Part shown: positions 8,051 to 16,132 of the stretch, one piece after another
Layout: the number at the start of each line of letters is the position of its first letter
Numbering within the stretch: position 1 is the first letter of the stretch
Assembly: GCF_024053505.1 (NCBI RefSeq)
Contig: NZ_JAMXQS010000001.1
Location: 496,001-560,000, forward strand
From: Mesorhizobium liriopis
GTDB taxonomy: Bacteria; Pseudomonadota; Alphaproteobacteria; Rhizobiales; Rhizobiaceae
Direction of reading: 5' to 3'
Length of the DNA: 64,000 nt
Translations under genes and position numbers: made by a program
The notes under the pieces: generated by a model
The model's database searches: none
The model's input: the letters and a program-made list of their open reading frames with translations, nothing else
What the model was told of the DNA's origin: nothing

Positions 8051-8467
8051 ATGGCCGCACAGAAGGGCAAGGACCTTCTTTTGAAGCTCGACGCGGATGG
8101 CAACGGCAACTTCGTTTCCGTGGCCGGGCTGCGCTCGAAGCGATTGGCGTTCAACAGCCAGACGGTGGATGTGACCGACTCGGAGTCCGCCGGGCGCTGG
8201 CGCGAATTGCTGGGTGGCGCCGGCGTGCAGCGCGCTGCCTTGAGCGGGGCGGGCATCTTCAAGGATGCGCCATCGGACGCGGCGGTGCGCGAACGCTTCT
8301 TTGCGGGCGCGGTGAGCCGCTGGCAGGTGGCCATTCCGAGCTTCGGCGTGGTGGAAGGCCCGTTTCAGGTGAGTTCGCTGGAATATTCCGGCGCGCACGA
8401 TGCCGAGCTGACCTTCGAGATCGCGCTGGAATCGGCGGGCGCCCTGAGCTTCACGGTGATGCCATGA
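8051..8467 (+). CDS. Major tail (tube) protein, TP901-1 family (gp9-like)
   Basis: Monomer of the tail tube. It has 138 residues starting MAAQKGKDLLLKLDADGNG, with SQTVDVTDSESAGRWRELLGGAGV and the final SAGALSFTVMP, typical of phage major tail protein TP901-1 family members in GTAs. A GGAGGG ribosome-binding site precedes ATG 8051. The stop overlaps the start of the next gene (ATGA). Confidence 0.92.
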   Translation: MAAQKGKDLLLKLDADGNGNFVSVAGLRSKRLAFNSQTVDVTDSESAGRWRELLGGAGVQRAALSGAGIFKDAPSDAAVRERFFAGAVSRWQVAIPSFGVVEGPFQVSSLEYSGAHDAELTFEIALESAGALSFTVMP

Positions 8468-8811
8468 GCGTGAACCGGCATCGCGGCGAGGTGGCGGCGG
8501 AACTGGACGGACGGACCTATCGGCTCTGCCTGACGCTCGGCGCGCTGGCTGAACTGGAAACGGCATTCGGCGTGGATGATCTGGGAGCACTCGCCGAGCG
8601 GTTCGGGACGGGGCGGCTCTCGGCGCGGGATCTGGTGCGCATCATCGGGGCGGGGCTGCGGGGTGGCGGCAGCGATATCAGCGACGAAGCCGTGGCCGCG
8701 ATGCGGACGCCGGACGGGGTGACCGGGTTCGCGCGGATCGTCGGCGAATTGCTGGTGGCGACGTTCGGCGGCGAGGCCGCCACGCGCCCTCCGGTGCCGC
8801 AGGAAGCCTAG
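8464..8811 (+). CDS. GTA tail assembly chaperone, first part (gp10-like, GTA_TAC)
   Basis: A 115-residue protein of the gene transfer agent gp10 / tail assembly chaperone family: NRHRGEVAAELDGRTYRLCL, LGALAELETAFGV, FGTGRLSARDLVRIIGAGLRGGG. It starts by ATGA overlap with the tail tube gene. Its stop at 8809-8811 lies in a stretch where the -1 frame is open and immediately continues into the second chaperone ORF, reminiscent of the G/G-T arrangement of tailed phages. Confidence 0.9.
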   Translation: MSVNRHRGEVAAELDGRTYRLCLTLGALAELETAFGVDDLGALAERFGTGRLSARDLVRIIGAGLRGGGSDISDEAVAAMRTPDGVTGFARIVGELLVATFGGEAATRPPVPQEA

Positions 8812-8840
8812 AGGCCAAGGCCTTTCCCTGGGCTCGCGCG

Positions 8841-9014
8841 ATGGCGCTGGGCCTCGGCTTCCTGCGGCTGGCACCGCAAGAGTTCTGGACGATGACGCCG
8901 CGCGAGTTGGAGCGCGCGCTGAGCTTCTTTTTGCCTGATGTTGAAGGGTTCGGGCGCGAACAGCTCGGCGCGCTGATGCGGGCGTTTCCCGATACGGAGA
9001 GGGTGGATGGCTGA
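8841..9014 (+). CDS. Phage tail assembly chaperone, second part (rcc01693-like)
   Basis: The frame -1 to gp10 encodes LEAKAFPWARAMALGLGFLR followed by LAPQEFWTMTPRELERAL, the hallmark of the short tail assembly chaperone found after gp10 in GTAs. The first in-frame ATG is 8841, giving 57 residues, but the conserved FPW block lies upstream of it and no ATG, GTG or TTG precedes that block in this frame after the last residues of gp10. Either the protein starts late at 8841 or it is made by a -1 frameshift from gp10. It overlaps the tape measure start by eight bases. Confidence 0.7.
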   Translation: MALGLGFLRLAPQEFWTMTPRELERALSFFLPDVEGFGREQLGALMRAFPDTERVDG

Positions 9015-9543
9015 AGAAGTGACGGTGGCGGTAACGGCCGATACCGCGCCCTTCGAGGTGGCGCTGAACAATCTTCAGCGGCTTTCGAACGGGTTCGGCG
9101 CACAGCTGACGGGCGCGTTGCGGAGCGCGACTGTGGGCGGGCGGGAGCTGGACGATGTGCTGAAGCGCGTGGGGCTCAACCTCGCCGGCATGGCGCTGAG
9201 CGAGGGGCTCAAACCGTTGCAGGGCCTGGCGAGCGGGTTTCTGGGCACGCTGATGGGTGGGGTTTCGGTGATGCCGTTCGCGAAAGGCGGGGTGGTGTCT
9301 TCGCCGAGCTATTTTCCGGCTGGCAACTCGCTGGGCCTGATGGGCGAAGCGGGGCCGGAGGCCATCATGCCACTGGCGCGCGGCGCGGATGGCAGGCTCG
9401 GCGTGGCGGGTGGCGGCGGTGGGTCGGCGGTGAACGTGGTGTTCAACGTGACCGCGACGGATGCGGGGTCGTTTCGGAAATCGGAAGCGCAGGTGACGGG
9501 CATGCTGGCGCGGGCGGTTTCGAGAGGGGCGCGGACGTTTTGA
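9007..9543 (+). CDS. Short tail tape measure protein (gp11-like)
   Basis: Sets tail length and fills the tail tube before ejection. Only 178 residues: MAEEVTVAVTADTAPFEVAL is the usual GTA tape measure start, followed by a helical region and FAKGGVVSSPSYFPAGNSLG, LMGEAGPEAIMPLARGADG near 109-127 and a Gly-rich linker, which are the conserved C-terminal parts. Siphophage tape measures are usually many hundreds of residues, so the particle would have a very short tail, as expected for GTAs. It overlaps the preceding chaperone ORF. Confidence 0.88.
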   Translation: MAEEVTVAVTADTAPFEVALNNLQRLSNGFGAQLTGALRSATVGGRELDDVLKRVGLNLAGMALSEGLKPLQGLASGFLGTLMGGVSVMPFAKGGVVSSPSYFPAGNSLGLMGEAGPEAIMPLARGADGRLGVAGGGGGSAVNVVFNVTATDAGSFRKSEAQVTGMLARAVSRGARTF

Positions 9544-9618
9544 GCAGCGTTGGGCGTTGGTGGCGAGGCCACGACGGTCCAATCCCACATCTCATCATTC
9601 ACATTCAAAGGAGAACGC

Positions 9619-10263
9619 ATGGCGCTTTCGGCGTTTCATGATGTGCGGTTTCCGCTGGCTGTCGCGTTCGGCGCGACGGGTGGGCCGGAGCGGCGGACCG
9701 AGATCGTTCAGCTGCAATCGGGGCATGAGCGGCGCAATGCGCGGTTCAGCCAGTCGCGGCGGCGCTTCGATGCAGGGTCGGGTGTGCGCTCGCTGGGCGA
9801 TCTCTACGAGCTGATGGCGTTTTTCGAGGCGCGGCGTGGGTCGCTGCATGCGTTTCGCTTTCGCGATCCGTTCGACATGAAATCCTGCGCGCCGGACGGC
9901 GTCGTGCGGGCGACGGATCAGGTGATCGGAACGGGGACCGGATCAGAGGCGCGGTTTGCGCTGGTGAAGACCTATGGAACCGGGGCCGACGCTGTGCGGC
10001 GGCCGATCACGAAGCCGGTGCCGGGGACGGTCAAGGTTGCGGTCGCTGGCGTCGAGAAGAGCGGCGCGGCGTTCACGCTGGATGCGGAGGCGGGCGCGGT
10101 CGTGTTTGCGGCCGGGCATGTGCCCTTGGCAGGACAGGTGGTGACGGCGGGCTTCGAGTTCGACGTGCCGGTGCGCTTCGACACGGAGCGGCTGGAGGCC
10201 AGCCTGACGGCGTTCAAGGCCGGCCAGGTGCCTGCCGTTCCGCTGGTCGAGGTGCAGGCATGA
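9619..10263 (+). CDS. DUF2460 distal tail protein (gp12-like)
   Basis: Baseplate/distal tail component. The 214-residue protein starts MALSAFHDVRFPLAVAFGAT and continues GGPERRTEIVQLQSGHERRN, the family signature, and ends with VRFDTERLEASL and VPLVEV. AAAGGAG sits at a good distance before ATG 9619, whereas the upstream extension to 9550 lacks such a site. Its stop overlaps the next start (ATGA at 10260). Confidence 0.93.
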   Translation: MALSAFHDVRFPLAVAFGATGGPERRTEIVQLQSGHERRNARFSQSRRRFDAGSGVRSLGDLYELMAFFEARRGSLHAFRFRDPFDMKSCAPDGVVRATDQVIGTGTGSEARFALVKTYGTGADAVRRPITKPVPGTVKVAVAGVEKSGAAFTLDAEAGAVVFAAGHVPLAGQVVTAGFEFDVPVRFDTERLEASLTAFKAGQVPAVPLVEVQA

Positions 10264-11087
10264 TGCGGTTCCCGGAGACGTTCAGGGCGTCGCTGGCGGC
10301 CCCGGTAACGACGCTCTGCCATTGCTGGAGGGTCGAGCGGCGCGATGGCGTCGTGTTCGGGTTCACGGACCATGACCGTGCGCTGGAATGGGGCGGCGTG
10401 AGCTTTGCGCCGGAAAGCGGGTTTTCGGCAAGCGAGGCGAAGAGTTCGCTGGGGTTCGGGGCGAGCCGGGCCGAGGTCGAGGGCGCGCTGTCGTCTCTGG
10501 CGATCAGCGAGGCGGATATCGATGCCGGGCTTTATGACGGGGCGCGGGTCGAGACGTTTCTGGTGAACTGGCAGGAGCCCGGTGAGCATGGGCTGCTGCG
10601 GGTGGCGCATATCGGGCGGATCGTGCGCAGCGATGGAAGCTTCGTCGCGGAACTGGAAAGCCCGATGCGGGCGCTGGACCAGCCGAAAGGGCGGTTCGTG
10701 ACGCGGACTTGCGACGCCGAATTGGGGGACGTGCGCTGCAAGGTCGGACTGGATGGCGACGCCTATCGTGCCGAAAGCACGGTGCTGGCGGTGGAGCCGA
10801 TGGGGACCGTGCACCTTTCCGGGCTTGGCAGTTTCGAGGCCGGTTGGTTCGCTTACGGGACCGTGCGTTGGGGGGAGAAGAGATCGGCGCGGGTGCGGGA
10901 GCATCGGGGTGGAGACGGGTTCGCAACGCTTGTCTTGGAAAGGGGCACGTCCGGTTTGCCGGAAGCGGGCGATGCGGTCGTTGTCACGGCGGGGTGCGAC
11001 AAGAGTTTCGGCACCTGCAAGGGGAAGTTCGGCAATGGACTGAACTTTCGCGGCTTTCCGCATCTGCCGGGCAATGACCGGGCCTAA
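10260..11087 (+). CDS. DUF2163 baseplate hub protein (gp13-like)
   Basis: Hub of the GTA baseplate. The 275-residue protein has the N-terminal DUF2163 domain (VERRDGVVFGFTDHDRALEW) and the C-terminal phage BR0599-type domain. Four cysteines at 151, 160, 246 and 253 (CDAELGDVRC and CDKSFGTC) match the pattern that binds an iron-sulfur cluster in the RcGTA hub, so a cluster is inferred here too. The final GNGLNFRGFPHLPGND is the family ending. It is translationally coupled to the gene before it. Confidence 0.93.
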   Translation: MMRFPETFRASLAAPVTTLCHCWRVERRDGVVFGFTDHDRALEWGGVSFAPESGFSASEAKSSLGFGASRAEVEGALSSLAISEADIDAGLYDGARVETFLVNWQEPGEHGLLRVAHIGRIVRSDGSFVAELESPMRALDQPKGRFVTRTCDAELGDVRCKVGLDGDAYRAESTVLAVEPMGTVHLSGLGSFEAGWFAYGTVRWGEKRSARVREHRGGDGFATLVLERGTSGLPEAGDAVVVTAGCDKSFGTCKGKFGNGLNFRGFPHLPGNDRA

Positions 11088-11134
11088 GAATATGTTTCGG
11101 AAGGTGCCGTTTTCGACGGCGGGGCGCTGGTGCC

Positions 11135-11560
11135 ATGAGCGCGGATCGGGTCGTGGCCGAGGCGATGAGCTGCGTAGGCACGCCTTATCGGCATCAGGGG
11201 CGGCGCAAGGGCGTGGGCTGTGACTGTCTGGGGCTGGTGCTGGGCGTCTGGCCGGCGGTGCAAGCGCAAGAGCCGCCGGAGCCGGGGCCTTATGCCATGG
11301 ATTGGGCCGAGACCGGGGGCGCCGAGCGGATGCTCGACGCGGCACGGCTGCATCTGCGCGAGGTGCCGCCCGCGGAACGTGCGGCGGGGCATGTCGTCCT
11401 GTTCCGCTGGCGGCGGCATCTGCCGGCGCAGCATGCGGGCATTCTCCTTTCCGACGAGCGCTTCATCCATGCCTATCAGGGACATGCGGTGACGGTGTCG
11501 CCGCTTGGGCCGCACTGGTCGCGGCGCATCGCGGGCGTGTTCGCTTTCCCGTCCGATTAA
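11135..11560 (+). CDS. NlpC/P60 cell-wall peptidase of the GTA tail (gp14-like)
   Basis: Cysteine peptidase thought to open peptidoglycan during DNA delivery. In 141 residues it has CVGTPYRHQGRRKGVGCDCL with the catalytic Cys at 31, GHVVLFRWRR and QHAGILL with the catalytic His near 100, then RFIHAYQG. The order between hub and host-specificity protein is standard. All catalytic positions are present, which argues that the cluster is still selected for function. Confidence 0.93.
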   Translation: MSADRVVAEAMSCVGTPYRHQGRRKGVGCDCLGLVLGVWPAVQAQEPPEPGPYAMDWAETGGAERMLDAARLHLREVPPAERAAGHVVLFRWRRHLPAQHAGILLSDERFIHAYQGHAVTVSPLGPHWSRRIAGVFAFPSD

Positions 11561-11586
11561 ACCTTTAAAAACCGAGCGGAGAACGC

Positions 11587-14500
11587 ATGGCGACCATCAT
11601 CTTGCAGGCCGCCGGTGCCTATCTCGGTGGGGCTCTGGGCGCGACGGGTGCCGCGATCGGCACGGCGGCGGGCGCACTTGCGGGCTATGCGGTGGACCGC
11701 GCGCTGCTTTCAGGCACGAAGCGGATCGAGGGTCCGCGACTGAGTGCGCAGAAGCCCTTCACGGCCGAGGAGGGGGCCGCCCTGCCGCGCGTTTACGGTT
11801 CGGTGCGGCTGAGCGGCACGCTGATTTGGGCGACGCGCTTCGAGGAAACGCGTGAAACGCGCCGGCAGGGCGGCAAAGGCGGGGGCGCCAAGGTTTCGGA
11901 ATACTCCTATTTCGGCAATGCTGCTTTTGCCCTGTGCGAGGGGCCGATCGCGGGCGTGCGGCGGATTTGGGCGGACGGCAAGGAGATCGACCGCGAAAGC
12001 GTCGAGTTGCGCGTGCATGTGGGCAGCGAGACGCAAGCACCCGATCCGCTGATCGAAGTGAAGCAGGGCGCGGGCAATGCGCCGGCCTATCGCGGCACGG
12101 CGACGGTGGTGATCGAGCGGCTGGCGCTTGGAGCATACGGCAACCGCCTGCCGCAGATGCAGTTCGAGGTGCTGCGGCCGGTCGGGCTGCTGCACGAGCG
12201 CCTGCGCGCGGTGGCGCTGATTCCGGGTTCCACGGAGTACGGGCTCTCGCCGAAGCTCGTGACGCAGACCCTGCGGCCGGGCGAGACCGAGGCGGTGAAC
12301 CGGCATGTGATGCATGCCGACACGGACCTCGCGGCGTCGCTCGACGAGTTGCAGATGCTATGTCCGAACCTCATGCATGTCGCGCTGGTAGTATCGTGGT
12401 TCGGCGACGATCTGCGGGCCGATCAGTGCCGCATCAGGCCGGGCGTGACGGATCGGGGGGCGCGCGGGTTTTCGGCAGACTGGTCGGTGTCGGGTGTGTC
12501 GCGAAGCGCCGCGCATGAGGTGAGCCGGCATCGCGGCAGCGCGGCCTATGGCGGAACGCCTTCCGACGAGAGCGTGGTGGCGGCGATCCGCGAGATCCGC
12601 TCGCGCGGGCTGAAGGTGACGCTTTATCCGTTCGTGATGATGGATGTGCCGGAGGGCAACGGGTTGCCCGATCCATATGGCGGGGCGGAGCAGGCGGCCT
12701 ATCCTTGGCGCGGGCGGATCACGGTCAATCCGGCCCCGGGGCGCAGCGGGAGCCCGGACCGGACGGCAGCGGTGCGCGAGCTCGTTTCGGCGTTTTGCGG
12801 GGCGACGCGCGTTGCCGATTTCGATGTGTCGGATGATGCGGTTCGTTTCGGCGGCGGCAGCGAGGATTGGGGCTACCGCAGGCTGATCCTGCATTATGCG
12901 CATCTGGCCGAGGCTGCGGGCGGGGTGGATGCGTTTCTGGTCGGCTCGCAGCTGCGCGGGCTTTCGACGCTGCGCTCGGGCCCGCGTGCGTTTCCGTTCG
13001 TGGAAGAGCTTTGCAGGCTGGCGGGCGAGTGCCGCGCGGTCCTCGGGCCCGAGACGGCCATTACCTATGGCGCGGATTGGAGCGAGTATTTCGGGCATCA
13101 GCCGGCGGATGGCAGCGGGGACGTGCTGTTTCATCTCGACCCGCTCTGGTCGCATCCGGCGATCAGCGCGGTGGGCATCGACAACTATATGCCGCTCAGC
13201 GATTGGCGCGACGAGGACTATGCGGGTGGCAACCCGGATGGGGCACTCTCGCCTTCTGACGCTGGCGCGCTGCGGCGGGCGATCGCGGGCGGCGAAGGGT
13301 ATGACTGGTTCTACACGAGTGCGGCGCACCGCGCAGCGCGCTTGCGCACGCCGATCACGGATGGGGCTTACGGCAAACCGTGGGTCTATCGTCCGAAGGA
13401 TCTGTCGGGGTGGTGGAGCAATCTTCACCACGACCGGATCGGCGGTGTCGAGCATGCGGCGCCGACTGCCTGGCAACCGGGTTCGAAGCCGATCTGGCTG
13501 ACGGAACTGGGCTGCCCGGCAGCCGACAAGGGCGCGAACCAGCCCAACGTGTTTCCCGATCCGAAATCGGCTGAAAGCGCGCGGCCATTTTTTTCGAATG
13601 GCGGGCGGTCGGACCTCGTGCAGCGGCGCTTTCTGGACGCGCATCTGGGCTGGTGGGATGCGGCGGATGAGGACTTCGAGGGTGCGGCTAATCCGGTTTC
13701 ACCGATCTATGGCGGGCGGATGCTCGACGCGGAACGAATCTATGCCTGGGCATGGGATGCGCGGCCGTTTCCGGCCTTTCCGTTGAACGGCGACTATTGG
13801 GGCGACAGTGCGAACTGGCAGGCCGGGCACTGGCTGAACGGGCGCGTGGAGGCGCCGGCGCTGGGCGATCTGATCAGTGCCGTGCTGGCGGATCACGGCT
13901 TGCCGAGGGCGCGCAGTGAAGGCGTGGAAGGCAGCGTTCAGGGCTATCTGGTGGAGCCGGGCTCGGCGCGCGATGCGCTGGAGCCGCTGGTGGAGTTGTT
14001 CGATCTGTCGGTCACCGAAGGATCGGATGGCATCGAGGTCAGGGGCGGCGTACCTTCGGAGAGGCTTTCTGTCGCGGCCGGCGAGATCGTCGTCGAGGAC
14101 GATGCGGCGGTGATGGTGGCGAGCCGCGAGGCGGACGGCGATCTGCCCGCCGAGGTGCTGCTGAATTTTCAGGACCTGCTGAAGGACTATCAGGGTTCGA
14201 CGGTGCGGAGCATCCGCATGGGTGCGCCGGGGCGACGGCAGCAGGTGCTGAGCCTGCCGGTCGTGCTCGACCCCGGTGCGGCCGAGGCCATCGCCGAGGA
14301 TTGGTTGCGCGGCCAATGGAGCAAGCGCGACGAACTGCGCTTTTCGCTCGCCCCGCAGGTTCCGATCGGACCGGGGGTAGTGATCGACGGCTTGGGGGGA
14401 CCGTTGGTGGTGACGGATGTCGAGAGTGGATTGGTCCAGCGGGTAACAGCGCGGCGGCAAGCCGGTGCGATACCCGCACCCTGGCGAGGCGATGGTGTTG

Positions 14501-15480
14501 CAGGCGTGAGGGTTGCGACAATGCCTGCGGTCGGCACGCCGCATTTCCTCCTGCTCGACCTGCCATCGCTCTCGAGCGCGCAGCAGCCGGAAAGCCGTTT
14601 GCAGGTAGCACTCTACCAGAAGCCTTGGCGGAGCCAGACGGTTTCGGTTTCACCAGGCGAGAGCGGGTTCGAGGTTCGCACTCAGGTCGGACGGCAGGCC
14701 AATGTCGGGAGGCTGGTTTCCGCGCTGGCACCGGGCGTTTCGGGCCGATTTTCCCGAGGGAGCGCGCTCGAAGTCGAACTGTTTGCGGGCGAGGCAGCCA
14801 ATGTTGCGATTCCGAACCTGTTGAACGGGGCGAATGTCGCCGCGGTTCGCAGTGCGAACGGGGCTTGGGAGGTTCTGCAATTCGGCGTGGCGGAAGAGAT
14901 ATCTGCCGGCACTTTCCGTCTCTCGACGCTTCTACGTGGGCAGCTCGGAACCGAGGACGCGATGATGGCGGGGTGCCCGGAGGGCGCCGATGTCGTGCTT
15001 CTCGACGATGCCGTGGTGCCGGCTGGGCTGCGGGCGACGGAACTGGGCTTGCAGCTCAACTGGCGCGCGACGCCATCGGGTGCCGATCTTTCGGCGCAGA
15101 ATTCGGCGAGCGCGACAGGACCGGGCGGGGTTCGAGCGAGGCTGCCATTGTCTCCAGTGCATCTGCGCGCCGAGAAAGCGGCGGGTGGGATTTGCTTCTC
15201 CTGGACGAGGCGGGGAAGGCTGGATGCCGATGGCTGGGAGGGCCCGGATATCCCGCTGGGTGAGCAGCGCGAAATCTATCAGGCCGTTCTTGCGGGGCCG
15301 GCGGGCGTGATCGCGTCAGCCGAAGTGCGGGAGCAGGCATGGCTTTGCGAGAGCCAATTGCTCGAAGACGCGGACGTCGACGGGGAAACCGTCTCACTGA
15401 GCGTCCGCCAGGGCAGCGATGCTGTCGGCTGGGGCCTGCCCGCGAGCCGCAGTTTCGCGGTTCAAGAACTTATCATTTGA
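11587..15480 (+). CDS. GTA host-specificity megatron protein with TIM-barrel domain (gp15-like)
   Basis: The largest GTA protein (1297 residues), forming the tip of the tail. An N-terminal glycine-rich membrane-like segment (GGALGATGAAIGTAAGALAG, about 14-33) precedes the tail-module region; residues about 430-740 form the GTA TIM-barrel, glycosidase-like domain (LTELGCPAADKGANQPNVFP near its end), followed by a phage tail domain near 780-950 and a C-terminal beta-rich region. In RcGTA it joins the hub and contacts the cell. ATG 11587 follows a GAGCGGAG site. The reading frame is uninterrupted, so no decay is visible. Confidence 0.95.
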   Translation: MATIILQAAGAYLGGALGATGAAIGTAAGALAGYAVDRALLSGTKRIEGPRLSAQKPFTAEEGAALPRVYGSVRLSGTLIWATRFEETRETRRQGGKGGGAKVSEYSYFGNAAFALCEGPIAGVRRIWADGKEIDRESVELRVHVGSETQAPDPLIEVKQGAGNAPAYRGTATVVIERLALGAYGNRLPQMQFEVLRPVGLLHERLRAVALIPGSTEYGLSPKLVTQTLRPGETEAVNRHVMHADTDLAASLDELQMLCPNLMHVALVVSWFGDDLRADQCRIRPGVTDRGARGFSADWSVSGVSRSAAHEVSRHRGSAAYGGTPSDESVVAAIREIRSRGLKVTLYPFVMMDVPEGNGLPDPYGGAEQAAYPWRGRITVNPAPGRSGSPDRTAAVRELVSAFCGATRVADFDVSDDAVRFGGGSEDWGYRRLILHYAHLAEAAGGVDAFLVGSQLRGLSTLRSGPRAFPFVEELCRLAGECRAVLGPETAITYGADWSEYFGHQPADGSGDVLFHLDPLWSHPAISAVGIDNYMPLSDWRDEDYAGGNPDGALSPSDAGALRRAIAGGEGYDWFYTSAAHRAARLRTPITDGAYGKPWVYRPKDLSGWWSNLHHDRIGGVEHAAPTAWQPGSKPIWLTELGCPAADKGANQPNVFPDPKSAESARPFFSNGGRSDLVQRRFLDAHLGWWDAADEDFEGAANPVSPIYGGRMLDAERIYAWAWDARPFPAFPLNGDYWGDSANWQAGHWLNGRVEAPALGDLISAVLADHGLPRARSEGVEGSVQGYLVEPGSARDALEPLVELFDLSVTEGSDGIEVRGGVPSERLSVAAGEIVVEDDAAVMVASREADGDLPAEVLLNFQDLLKDYQGSTVRSIRMGAPGRRQQVLSLPVVLDPGAAEAIAEDWLRGQWSKRDELRFSLAPQVPIGPGVVIDGLGGPLVVTDVESGLVQRVTARRQAGAIPAPWRGDGVAGVRVATMPAVGTPHFLLLDLPSLSSAQQPESRLQVALYQKPWRSQTVSVSPGESGFEVRTQVGRQANVGRLVSALAPGVSGRFSRGSALEVELFAGEAANVAIPNLLNGANVAAVRSANGAWEVLQFGVAEEISAGTFRLSTLLRGQLGTEDAMMAGCPEGADVVLLDDAVVPAGLRATELGLQLNWRATPSGADLSAQNSASATGPGGVRARLPLSPVHLRAEKAAGGICFSWTRRGRLDADGWEGPDIPLGEQREIYQAVLAGPAGVIASAEVREQAWLCESQLLEDADVDGETVSLSVRQGSDAVGWGLPASRSFAVQELII

Positions 15481-15502
15481 TGACATGATGGAGTATGAGA
15501 GC

Positions 15503-15709
15503 ATGCAGGACACCAAGCCTTGGTATCTGTCGCGGACGATCTGGGCGTCCGTGGTTACGGTGATGATGGCGCTGGCAGGATATCTGAACCTGCCCGTTCA
15601 GGACGGCGACCACGCGCTGGTGACCGAAGCGCTGTTCCAGATCGTATCGGCGCTGGCCGGGCTGACTGGAATCGCGGGACGTCTTTTGGCGCGGGACCGG
15701 ATCGGCTAG
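15503..15709 (+). CDS. Small membrane protein at the end of the GTA cluster, possibly holin-like
   Basis: A 68-residue protein starting MQDTKPWYLSRTIWASVVTV with one hydrophobic segment near residues 11-30 and a second weaker one near 44-62. Similar PWYLSRT-type small proteins accompany phage lysis or tail modules, so a holin-like or membrane-anchoring role in particle release is possible, but nothing in the sequence proves it. ATG 15503 has GGAG nine bases upstream; ATG 15485 or 15488 are alternatives. It is co-directional with gp15 and 22 bases after it. Confidence 0.65.
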   Translation: MQDTKPWYLSRTIWASVVTVMMALAGYLNLPVQDGDHALVTEALFQIVSALAGLTGIAGRLLARDRIG

Positions 15710-15802
15710 AAGGCACTGGAAGTCGTCCCCATTTATGGGGGCAATGAGAGGGTTTAGGCAATGTTCATTGGACGTTCAGTTGGTCCGCTCTAGAACCGCT
15801 TC

Positions 15803-16090
15803 ATGACGATCTTCCGCCCAACAACACGCTGGCTTTCAGGCTTTGCCGCCCTCGCGGCGGGTGTGCTGGTGTGCTCGGCGCCGGCTCGGGCGGAAGATCC
15901 CTCGCGGCAGATCGCGCAGGTGGATTGCTACTCGGTCGGCCTGCAGATCGCGCAGGAGAACGGCGGGCAACTGGCGCGCGCCGCTTCCGTGTCGCGGGGC
16001 GAGGACCGGGTCTGCATCATCGTCGTTCTCGTGCCCGGCAAGGATGGCGAGCGACCGCGCCGCGCCGAGTTCGAGGTGCCCGCGAAATGA
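15803..16090 (+). CDS. feuN: Small periplasmic protein upstream of FeuPQ, FeuN-like
   Basis: A 95-residue protein with a Sec signal peptide (hydrophobic LSGFAALAAGVLVCSAPARA, cleavage after ARA near 30) and a mature part of about 65 residues with two Cys (near 42 and 71) and a hydrophobic CIIVVLVPG strand. In Sinorhizobium a small periplasmic protein, FeuN, encoded directly before feuP binds and inhibits the kinase FeuQ; position, size and export all fit. The feuP gene starts 43 bases downstream after a hairpin. The symbol is assigned by context, not by direct sequence comparison. Confidence 0.75.
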   Translation: MTIFRPTTRWLSGFAALAAGVLVCSAPARAEDPSRQIAQVDCYSVGLQIAQENGGQLARAASVSRGEDRVCIIVVLVPGKDGERPRRAEFEVPAK

Positions 16091-16093
16091 CGG

Positions 16094-16123
16094 CTGCTCT
16101 CAGCAGAACGTTCTGAGGAGCAG
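16094..16123 (+). promoter_or_regulatory. Hairpin between feuN and feuP
   Basis: CTGCTC (16094-16099) pairs with GAGCAG (16118-16123), enclosing the perfect 12-base palindrome CAGAACGTTCTG (16104-16115). The structure ends right where the AGAGGG ribosome-binding site of feuP begins. There is no T-run, so it is not a classic terminator; it could set the FeuN to FeuP ratio or be an operator. Confidence 0.5.
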
Positions 16124-16132
16124 AGGGACACG

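Noticed and set aside
1303-15709. Interpretation as an ordinary prophage
   Set aside because: No integrase, repressor, replication or lysis genes; size, gene order and short tape measure fit a GTA.
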